From Liolophura sinensis (lineage: Eukaryota > Mollusca > Polyplacophora > Chitonida > Chitonidae), in contig NC_088301.1 in NCBI RefSeq assembly GCF_032854445.1, positions 8,120,281 through 8,184,280 of the forward strand: 64,000 bases of DNA. The letters are read 5' to 3'. The notes under the pieces are model-generated. The model made no database searches. It saw only the letters and a program-made list of their open reading frames with translations, and was not told where the DNA came from. A program made the translations under genes and the position numbers. Of this stretch, positions 56,004 through 64,000 are shown piece after piece. Each line of letters starts with the position of its first letter. Within the stretch, counting starts at the first letter, position 1.

Positions 56004-59000
56004 GTATGGAGGCGTTTTTAGCCCATATGTTGGTGTTGTTCAGCTGAATCAACAATTTGATGAGGTTTTAGATGTTAGAAGTATTTAGGAAACAGTGGGC
56101 ATTTGAAAGTAAAGTCAGGAATTTCTCACTGATGAGTGTTGTTCTAAATATTTCCTGATCTTAAAATGACGTAAATGTGTCAGGGTTACATGCAGGCCAG
56201 ACTTCGCCTTGACTAACTAATAAAAGTTCAGAAATAAATAATTAAATCTCACATAAGTCTAATACATTTTCGTAATAATAGGGGCCTGTCGAAAATAGCG
56301 GCCAATTAGTTATCAGCAATAAGATAACCGTCTTTCGTAGCACTGCATGGTTTATTAATTTTCTTTCTCAGGGACTCTAGTTGACATGGTGATGGTTCAG
56401 AATGGTTTAAATTCTACCGATGATCCCAATGACGACGTTGACGTCGAAGAGTTCTTTCTTGGCACGAATGGAACCGTTTTCGCTAACGAAACGGCTTTCA
56501 ACGCAACGGACAGAAATTCCACGTCGCCTAACGCAACAATAATTTTCAGCCCCGATTTTGCGACCAGTCCGGCGTGTTTAAAATATCGCAAAAACCCTTT
56601 TTGGAGGCTGACGGCCACTCAAAAAATGGTGATAGACTACGTGTGTGTGTGCTACGGAATGTGCTACAAACCAAAAGACTTAGAGGCTTGGCACAAGCTT
56701 TCCAACACCAACAGGACTGAAAAGAATGTGTTCCAGAGAAATCCCTTCTTTATGTTCTACTTGACGTTTGTTTTATATTTAGTGACGGCACTCTTTGGCA
56801 CCACAGGTAAGTACAATGAATTTATTTATTTATTTATTTGATTGGTGTTTTACGCCGTACTCAAAAATATTTCACTTATACGACGGCGGCCAGCATTATG
56901 GTGGGTGGTAGTGGGACCCACGACCATTCGCAGGTTGCTCGGAGACCTTCCCACGTTCGGCCGGAGAGGAAGCCTGCATGAGCTGGACTTGAACTCACAG
57001 CGACCGCTTTGGTGAGAGACTCCTGATTCAGTACGCTGCGCTAGCACGCTAACCAACTGAGCCACGGAGGCCCCTAAGTACAATGAAGGGCCCACAAACC
57101 GTGAAATATGGTTTCATCCCATCGGTGAACCCCACGCTCACCGTGAAATTTGGTTTCATCTCATCAAGGAACCGCACCCTAAACGTGAAATTTGGTTTTA
57201 TACAATCAATGAACCGGACGCTAACCGTGAAAAATGGTTTCCTCCCATCAGTGAACCGCACGCTGAACGTGAAGGTTTATAGTTGAACAAGGTATAGAAG
57301 ACAAAGCCGCATGCTTCGATACCAACATCGGAATACCCCATTGCATCTCTATTTCTAGTTTGGTTCGGGTATGCGAGTAAAGCACCTGTGAGGCTGTAAT
57401 CCTTGTCTTCGTATGCGTAATTATGTTGTCTTGATAACCCTGAATTTTAATCACTCTTATCGGATTGTTACGTGTGTTTTTTTTTCATTCCTCTTACCAA
57501 CGTGTCCATTACTGCCTATGGCGGTTCTTATTGAAACGTTCCAAAATGGAGAAAAGGAATCATTGCTAAATAATTGGCTGCTTTCATATGGGCTGCTGAA
57601 CAGTTTCTAACTGCTTTAGTCCATGTTTAGACTTTCGGTTGTTTTACCACGTATGTTTCACCCACGCTTTGTGGGATTGTTTAGCTCACGCGGTTCATTT
57701 ACACTTGTAAATTTTATCTACCTTTGGGTCAAATTTTTTTCCGCATATGTTTTATGTACCTGTGTGTCAAATTATTTCCAGCGTGCGTTTTACAGTGGCT
57801 TCTGTCGGGTTGTTTAACTGTCTTTGTTTTACACAGTGTTCTTTATGATTGTTAACCCTGTATATTTTGGACACAATTTCGAAGTGTTATTACCACTTTT
57901 TTTTTTATCACTTTTTTTATCAATTTTTACCACTAATTATACCACACCTCCCACTTATCCATGATTTCGGTGTTTTACTACCAGTGAACTGTGTTACTCG
58001 CAATTTCAGCGGGTTGTCACCGCTGTAATGCTTTATTCGCGCTTTTGCCCAATTGTTTCACTGCGTTTTACCCAGTCTTTTATCGAATTATTTTCTTTTA
58101 TATTTATTCACAGATTCATGAGATTTAGGGCTTCCCCGTCTTTACCCAGCCTTCTGTCTAATTATTGTGCCTGTAAGTTTTACCCATTTTTACCTGTGTT
58201 GTTCAATAAAATTCTAGACCAGTGGCGTCTGATTAAATACAATTAATATCACTGCATTTTTTTACCTAGTACTACTGAAGCAATGGTGCTATCGGACGAG
58301 TAATATGCCACTATTAGAGTTGTCACTCGTGTAATGTTTTACCCACATTTACGCCGTGTTGTTACTCGTGTAATGTTTTACCCACATTTACGCCGTGTTG
58401 TTACTCGTGTAATGTTTTACCCACATTTACGCCGTGTTGTTACTCGTGTAATGTTTTACCCACATTTACGCCGTGTTGTTACTCGTGTAATGTTTTACCC
58501 ACATTTACGCCGTGTTGTTACTCGTGTAATGTTTTGCCCATATTTACGCCGTGTTGTTACTCGTGTAATGTTTTACCCACATTTAGGCCGCGTTGTTACT
58601 CGTGTAATGTTTTACCCACATTTACGCCGTGTTGTTACTCGTGTAATGTTTTGTCCATATTTACGCCGTATTGTTACTCGTGTAATGTTTTACCCACATT
58701 TACGCCGTGTTGTAACTCGTGTAATGTTTTACCCACATTTACGCCGTGTTGTTACTCGTGTAATGTTTTACCCACATTTACGCCGTATTGTTACTCGTGT
58801 AATGTGTTACCCGCATTTACGCCGTGTTGTTACTCATGTAATGTTTTACCCACATTTACGCCGTGTTGTAACTCGTGTAATGTTTTACCCACACAGACGG
58901 CGGGCTGTTACCAGTGTAATGTTTTACCCACAATTTCCCGGGGGTGTTACCCGTGAAACATTTTACCCACACAGGCGGCTGGTTGTTACCAGTGTAATGT

Positions 59001-62000
59001 TTTACCCACAATTTCCCGGGGGTTTTACCTGTGAAGCGTTTCACACACAGGCGGCTGGTTGTTACCGGTGTAATGCTTTACCCACAATTTTCCGGGGGTT
59101 TTACCCGTGAAACGCTTTACCCACACAGGCGGCTGGTTGTTACCAGGGTAATGTTTTACCCACAATTTCCCGGGGGTGTTACCCGTGAAACGTTTTACCC
59201 ACACAGGCGGCTGGTTGTTACAAGAGTAATGTTTTACCCACACAGGCGGCAGGTTTTACCAGTGTAATGTTTTGCCCACAATTTCAGCGGGCTGTTACCC
59301 CTGTAATGTTGTACCCACAGCCCTTCAAGGATTGTCCCCGTTTTTTATACACAGCTAACATATTGGTCATCGTCGGTTTGCTGTGGATAATGAAGGACAA
59401 GTCTGTGGTCAATCGGTTTGTGGTCAGTCTGGCCGCGGCTGATCTCTTCCTGTCCGTGATTATCACACCTGTCAAGGTATTGTTCCTCTCATCAACCACT
59501 AATTATATCGCACTTCTCACGTATAGTTGTTTCAGTCACTTATTATTATATCACATCTTTCAACCACCGTTATTTTCAATAAGTCACTAATTATGACACA
59601 CCTCTCACCTTTTGCTTCTTTTATTGTGTCACTAATTATGTCACACCTCTTACATGTACCTACCATTATTTTCAGTCATTAATTATGTCACACCTCTCTT
59701 CTACTGTTCTGTTCAATGAGTCACTAATTATGTCACAGCTCTCATCTACTGTTCTGTTCTATGGGTCACTAATTATGCCACACCTCTCATCTAGTGTTCT
59801 GTTCTATGGGTCACTAAGTATGTCACTCCTCTCACCTACTGTTCTGTTCTATGGGTCACTAGGTATGTCACTCCTCTCATCTACTGTTCTGTTCTATGGG
59901 TCACTAAGTATGTCACACCACTCACCTACTGTTCTGTTCTATGGGTCACTAGGTATGTCACTCCTCTCATCTACTGTTCTCTTCTATGGGTCACTAAGTA
60001 TGTCACACCACTCACCTACTGTTCTGTTCTATGGGTCACTAAGTATGTCACACCACTCATCTACTGTTCTGTTCAATGAGTCACTAATTATGTCACAGCT
60101 CTCATCTACTGTTCTGTTCTATGAGTCACTAATTATGTCACTCCTCTCATCTACAGTTCTGTTCTATGGGTCACTAAGTGTGTCACACCTCTCACCTATT
60201 GTTCTCTTCAGTGAGTCACTGATTATATCACACCATTCACTTACCGTTTCTTCAGAGAGTCACAAGTTATGTCATACGTATCGAATGTCATTCCTTTTCA
60301 TAGTCAGAATATATATTTATATCACAGCATTACTAGATTCCTAAAATTTACAAATCCTATGCAAAGTTCAATTTCTTTCTTTGCAATCTAAACGCCACTG
60401 ACATACATATATTTGTATTCGACCTGAAAGTTATTCACGAACTAAGCTAAATAGGAATTTTTGTTTATTTATTAATTGGTGTTTTACGCCGTACTCAAGA
60501 ATATTTCACTTATACAACAGTATAAGTAGGAAACAAGACCGAACCCGGGGGTGGGTGGGGGGGGGGGGGGAACCACGACCAGCCGCAGGTTGTTGATAGA
60601 CCTTCCGACGTACAGCCGGAGAGGAAGCCAGCATGAGCTGGACTTGTACTCATAGCAGCCGCATTGGTGAGAGGCTCCTGGGTCATTGCGGCACGCTGGC
60701 GTGCTAACCACCCCGGCCACAGAGACCCCTGAATAGGATTAGATTAGAATCATGTCTTGAATGTGTACTATCTTCCCTTTGTCATTGAGCAGCTTCTCTT
60801 TTACATTTCATCACCAGCCACGACGTTAAACCCTAAGCACGCACTCGCTCATTCTTGCATGCCATCAACTTTAGCCACTGCAATTCCCTTGTACGCTTAC
60901 CACTAGTCCACAGGGACCTGTAGATAACACATGTAATGCACAGCAATATGGACAATATAATGTGGATATTATAATGGGAATAATGAAGTGTAGGCAGTGT
61001 ATAATGTTGCTAGTGCCATTTATACGTGTATAGTGTCATGTGAATAATGTGGATATTTTCTGTTTACAGTTACTTTACTTGATGGAGGTGATGAAATACA
61101 TGAGGATAACCTGGCTCTGTAAAATCTTGTTGCACCTGCGCCAGATGGCTCAGGCGGAAGCCATTGTCATTCTTACCATTATAGCATTCGAGAGGTACGT
61201 GCATTTGAGTCTGTTTCATAATTCGCAAACTTATTGATGTAGGACAATATCTAGGTGGTGTTTCCCGAATACGAAACTACCCCGTAATTAACCGTACCAA
61301 GGCCGCCGTAGAACCCAGATTTTCAAATGCATTCTAATAAATCCAACTTTTTTCGTTGACAGTGTTTACTAGTCTTTCATCTGACATATACTTCACGTTA
61401 GTGTTTTCATTGCATTTCTTTGTTTTAAATGTATGTTGCCCAAGATACATAAACTATTGCATCACATGCACATTGTTACTTCAAAATCCTTATACACAGC
61501 ACATACAATTGGTATGTTCAAAGCGCTATGTCAAATATCTTCTGTAAGTTTTGTACAACATCTTATCTGGAACTTCAGACTCTTGGCGTCACACACATTA
61601 TGTAACAAAAGTCTTATGGTCGTTACTGGGAGAAATTTTTACTGTCTATGAAAAGGTATGAAGGTAACTGGTACACTAAAAGTGTGTTTCGTTTAATTCC
61701 CATGCGATTGTTTATCAAACAATGTTTGAGTTAATTATTCCCAAATGTACACAAGGGTCATCGGTTTAGGTGTGCTTTTCCCTGTCTGTGATATTCCCGC
61801 TATCTAACCTATCACACACCGCAGTACGCTACAAATATATTAATACTTCATAAATTCTCATCATATAATTCTTAGTTTTAAATCTTTTTTTTATTATACT
61901 TGTGTAGAAGATCCCGTTTTATGTTTCAGATACTACGCTATCTGCCACCCTCTGAAGGCCAAGTTTCGTTGCTCAATGAGGCGATGTCACATCTTGATAT

Positions 62001-63296
62001 TGATCTCATGGGTTGCCTCCCTTATCATGACCTTGCCAACTGTCCTGGCAGCGGTAGGTGTCTCTAGTGTCCATGTCACATTGTTGGGTTTAACCTCGAT
62101 GTTAACAGTCAACATTAAATTAAATAAATTCATTACAAAACACTAATTTGCAGAATGATAAATATCTATATAGCAATATCAGGACTAAATTGATGCATTA
62201 TTTCATTTATTTATTTGATTGGTATTTTAAGCCCGTAGTCAAGAATATTTTACTTATTTCACTGGTGGGAAAAAAAACGGACAGAGGATTGTTGTGGGTA
62301 ATAATTTTCATCCAACTCTAATGAAAAAATTAGGAATAGATTCATTGTGTATAAGCACTGTGATGATTGTTGTATCCACAGCACAGCCTCTTAGTGTAAA
62401 CTGGCTGTTTCGTCAGCCTCCCATTCTTGGCATTGAAAGCGAAATCTGTGTGTTAGTGTACATTGGCTGTTTGGTTGGTCTCCGATGCCAGGAGCCAAAT
62501 TAGTGTCTCTTGTTCCGTAATGGCGACTTTGTCGGCTTCCGACCCTAAAACATTAAAAGCCAATTTCTGACTTTATCGAGGCGGTTTTGTCAAATGGTGT
62601 AGGGCTGCGTCGGTGACCTGATGGTTAAAGAGTTCACCGCGAAGTTATAGGGCCTTTGTCGCGTCATACCCAGAAATGGTACTTCTTGCTGCAACATACC
62701 TCTTGGTGCTCACCATTGAGAGGTTAGAGCAAGGAAAGAGGATTGGTTGGGCCCGTGTCAGTGTAATCTGACTGGGTAGGGTGTCATGTCTAGTGTCTTC
62801 GGCATGATCCTTTGGCGCATGGACTGCCCTATCAAAAAAGACACAGTATATAAAAAGACACCTAATGACTCGTCGTCATATGACTGAAAGTTGTGAAGTT
62901 CGACACTGAACCCAAGGACACATACATATCTCTATACATATTCAAACTGAGTAGTGTGTCTGATGCTATTTAATGAAGAAATAAATAAAAGCAGCCAAAT
63001 AAACAAAAAAGTCAAGCTAATACCTAGCCGTTAATTAATTTTTTTCTTCACGTTTTTTTCTCTTTTAACAGTGTCAGAACCGTTATCTATTTTCAGGAGT
63101 ACCAAGCCGACCGTGCGTTAGGTGCTATCTGCACTCTGCATTATGAAAACCCCTTGTGGCTACAGGTACACTACCTGTACTATTTGTTCCTGCTGCTGGT
63201 GGTACCCACAGTCATTATGACCTTTGCTTACAGCCGAATTTGTTTCGTTTTGTGGAAGAGTACAAAAAAGGCGGCCGAACTCACCAACCAAGACGG
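55883..63296 (+). CDS. Rhodopsin-class (class A) peptide-type GPCR, exons 1-6, 3' end off window
   Basis: Six exons join in phase: 55883-56003, 56372-56806, 59355-59476, 61070-61194, 61930-62053, 63097-63296 (1127 nt, about 375 residues). Visible parts: signal peptide (MNTRHSIIILMSCVLSVTTV); an ectodomain of roughly 130 residues with six or more N-glycosylation sequons and a CVCYGMC cluster; TM1; TM2 with SLAAADL; the TM3 Cys (WLCK) and ERYYAICHPL; TM4 (ISWVASLIMTLP); the ECL2 Cys (AICTLHY); TM5 with FLLLVVPTVIMTFAYSRI. The usual GN of TM1 is AN, and DRY is ERY. TM6, TM7 and the tail lie beyond the right edge. ECL2 and ERYYAICHPL resemble neuropeptide receptors of the beta group; the ligand cannot be named. 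Confidence 0.88.
56372..56806 (+). CDS. GPCR exon 2: glycosylated ectodomain and first half of TM1
   Basis: Acceptor tttctttctcag, donor GTAAGT, phase 1 to 1. It carries sequons NST, NGT, NET, NAT, NST, NAT and NRT, an acidic stretch (DDPNDDVDVEEFF), four cysteines (one at ACLKY, three in CVCYGMC) and then FFMFYLTFVLYLVTALFGTT as the start of TM1. Confidence 0.88.
56818..57075 (-). repeat. SINE family A, full length, inside GPCR intron 2
   Basis: Tail TTTATTTATTTATTTATTTG, body, B box (GGACTTGAACTCACAGC, minus strand) and A box (GCTAACCAACTGAGCCACGGAGGCCCC). It inserted 12 bp after the exon 2 donor. A short deletion removes the GGAAACCGGGCAGAGCC part of the body. Confidence 0.93.
57101..57274. 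repeat. 42-bp minisatellite, ~4 copies
   Basis: Units begin GTGAAATTTGGTTTCATC and end AACCGCACGCT(A/C)AC(C/C), with substitutions only and no length change. It directly follows the SINE in GPCR intron 2. Confidence 0.92.
57600..58317. repeat. Decayed edge of the 39-bp minisatellite
   Basis: Recurrent GTTTTAC...GTTGTT / TTTACCCA fragments at roughly 39-bp spacing, heavily mutated (GGGTTGTCACCGCTGTAATGCTTTATTCGC is one of the clearer ones). This looks like an older part of the array that follows. Confidence 0.5.
58318..59325. repeat. 39-bp minisatellite, ~25 copies, with a 78-bp higher-order part
   Basis: Left part: near-identical units GTTGTTACTCGTGTAATG plus TTTTACCCACATTTACGCCGT. Right part (from about 58890): two alternating 39-bp types, one with CACAGGCGGCTGGTTG and one with CAATTTCCCGGGGGTG, giving a 78-bp dimer. 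The frame stays open because 39 is a multiple of three. The array ends about 30 bp before the acceptor of GPCR exon 3. Confidence 0.95.
59355..59476 (+). CDS. GPCR exon 3: end of TM1, ICL1 and TM2
   Basis: Acceptor tttttatacacag, donor GTATTG; phase 1 to 0. It encodes ANILVIVGLLWIM, a KDKSVVNRF loop and VVSLAAADLFLSVIITPVK with the conserved Asp of TM2 and the following Pro. The exon is flanked closely on both sides by minisatellites. Confidence 0.88.
59490..60270. repeat. 45-bp minisatellite, ~16 copies
   Basis: The unit is close to TCTACTGTTCTGTTCTATGG plus GTCACTAAGTATGTCACACCTCTCA. The array starts within about 15-80 bp of the GPCR exon 3 donor with decayed copies and is most regular at 59690-60200. 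The open frame is kept by the unit length (multiple of three). Confidence 0.93.
60464..60730 (-). repeat. SINE family A, full length, in GPCR intron 3
   Basis: Tail TTTATTTATTAATTGG, body with a G-run of about a dozen bases replacing the CCCGGGGG segment, then the head AGCATGAGCTGGACTTGTACTC and GCTAACCACCCCGGCCACAGAG. Confidence 0.9.
61070..61194 (+). CDS. GPCR exon 4: ECL1 and TM3 to the ER(Y) motif
   Basis: Acceptor tctgtttacag, donor GTACGT; phase 0 to 2. It encodes LLYLMEVMKYMRITWLCK with the disulfide Cys at the top of TM3, and ends IVILTIIAFER. The next intron splits the Arg codon of the E-R-Y motif, a recurrent intron site in rhodopsin-class receptors. Confidence 0.87.
61309..61412. 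mobile_element. MITE-like element 2, half copy
   Basis: TTTCGTTGACAGTGTTTACTAGTCTTTCATCTGACATATACTTCACGTTAGTG matches only the right arm of the elements at 10.4 kb and 54.9 kb. Confidence 0.5.
61930..62053 (+). CDS. GPCR exon 5: ICL2 and TM4
   Basis: Acceptor tttatgtttcag, donor GTAGGT; phase 2 to 0. It encodes YYAICHPLKAKFRCSMRR and the TM4 segment CHILILISWVASLIMTLP with the conserved Trp and Pro. A donor four bases further on would break the frame into exon 6. Confidence 0.88.
62204..62300 (-). repeat. SINE family A, truncated and internally deleted
   Basis: TTTATTTATTTGATTGGTATTTTAAGCCCGTAGTCAAGAATATTTTAC, then CTGGTGGGAAAAAAAACGGACAGAGG. Confidence 0.75.
62605..62930 (+). repeat. tRNA-derived SINE, fourth family, in GPCR intron 5
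   Basis: Degenerate head (TCGGTGACCTGATGGTTAAAGAGTTC), then CGTCATACCCAGAAATGGTACTTCTTGCTGC, GCTCACCATTGAGAGG, GTGTCAGTGTAATCTGACTGGGT and TGTCTTCGGCATGATCC. Confidence 0.7.
63097..63296 (+). CDS. GPCR exon 6: ECL2, TM5 and start of ICL3
   Basis: The acceptor at ctattttcag (63087-63096) gives phase 0; an AG 25 bases upstream (ttttaacag) leads to stops in the required frame. It encodes EYQADRALGAICTLHY (ECL2 with the disulfide Cys), TM5 with the conserved Pro, and a basic ICL3 start (WKSTKKAAEL). Donor GG/GTATTA, phase 2. Confidence 0.82.
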
Positions 63297-63384
63297 GTAT
63301 TATAGTGTTTTACATTCTTTTTGCGACTTTGTAACCCAATTTACGCTTTTGGAATGATTTGTTCTAAGTTTTCTGTCGGGACAG

Positions 63385-63720
63385 GGACATGTATATGGCT
63401 CAGAGGTAAAGTGATAGACTCCAGTTCTGGGTTCAATACCGGCCCCGGACACATTTGTATATTCTGTAGCTCTCATTTTTCGAGAAATCTTTGTGACAAT
63501 AAGTTGCCAGTGCCCCTGGGGCTGTTTGGCACGACATGAAGTTCGTAAATCACTTGATTTCCACTTGTATATTAAAAAAAATCACCTTTGTCAGTCCAGC
63601 CTGCCAGATGTCGATGGTTTGCCCCGAGCACTCAGGATTCCTCCACCAATAAAAATTACCGCCGTGGTATAAGGCAAAAATTCTTGATTATGGCGTTTAA
63701 CTGTAGCCAGTCAATTAATC
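63385..63720 (+). repeat. tRNA-derived SINE, fifth family, after GPCR exon 6
   Basis: Head ATATGGCTCAGAGGTAAAG (A box) and CTGGGTTCAATACCGGCCCC (B box). The body has GATTCCTCCACCAATAAAAATTACCGCCGTGG and ends AAATTCTTGATTATGGCGTTTAAC. It shares the 3' region layout of family A. Confidence 0.65.
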
Positions 63721-64000
63721 AATTTGGAGGATCTGTGTGCTGCAGAAAATACGATATGATAAATCCTGAGAACACTATACGTTTGGCCAAAAGCATGGGC
63801 ATAGCTCTTTTCATTGCCCCACTTTGCTAATCATAGTCCTTAGCTGGACAGGACTACAAATGAGCTTTATCCGCCCATTTATGTTTTCTTTTAGTTTTCA
63901 TATAGTTAAAGTAACCAACATTGTGGGAGAGTTATATTTGGGGATGATTTTATGATGGCTTCGTGAGAAATTTGTAGTGTTGTATACGGTTGACATATAG

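Noticed and set aside
58334-59110. 258-codon open frame of 13-residue repeats
   Set aside because: It is fully explained by the 39-bp minisatellite (unit divisible by three) lying in a GPCR intron; splicing of the flanking exons in phase does not need it.
59685-60344. 219-codon open frame of 15-residue repeats
   Set aside because: It is explained by the 45-bp minisatellite in the next intron; no splice sites or signal sequence.
63072-63096. Earlier acceptor (ttttaacag) for GPCR exon 6
   Set aside because: It runs into stops in the frame required by exon 5; the acceptor ending at 63096 keeps the frame and gives a normal ECL2.

Overview
The window is eukaryotic nuclear DNA: AT-rich, intron-rich, with canonical GT-AG introns and many tRNA-derived SINEs, palindromic MITE-like elements and minisatellites. 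The main SINE (body ending ...CATTATGGTGGGAGGAAACC..., AAATAAAT tail) and the gene content suggest a lophotrochozoan, most likely a mollusc. That assignment comes from memory of similar repeats and was not searched. There is no sign of prokaryotic or viral origin.

Region 1 (111-41054, minus strand) holds one very large gene. I reconstructed 42 consecutive coding exons whose reading phases all agree (7744 nt, at least 2581 codons), and the gene runs off the left edge. The predicted protein starts with a signal peptide. It continues with a Notch-ligand N-terminal (MNNL) domain, a DSL domain, an unassigned beta-rich domain, a single EGF-like domain and a Ser/Thr-rich mucin-like stalk of about 270 residues. 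After that comes a tandem array of 17 (plus one rudimentary) copies of a roughly 110-residue module that I cannot assign to a known family. Each module is encoded by a long exon (240-305 nt, phase 2 to phase 1) followed by a short exon (49-76 nt, phase 1 to phase 2). This is the most interesting thing in the window: a Delta/Jagged-like head on a mucin stalk and a long repeat array instead of the usual EGF array.

Region 2 (about 41.1-55.8 kb) is intergenic between two divergently oriented genes. It holds SINEs, a second copy of a 258-bp palindromic element, an 18-copy 35-bp minisatellite, simple repeats, a diverged local duplication and a 200-N assembly gap. I see no convincing gene there, apart from a possible 5' UTR exon of gene B near 53.9 kb.

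Region 3 (55883-63296, plus strand) is the 5' part of a rhodopsin-class GPCR gene (six exons; signal peptide, glycosylated Cys-containing ectodomain, TM1 to TM5). It continues off the right edge. Its TM1/TM2 exon sits between two large minisatellites (39-bp and 45-bp units), with a 42-bp repeat and a full-length SINE further upstream in the same intron.
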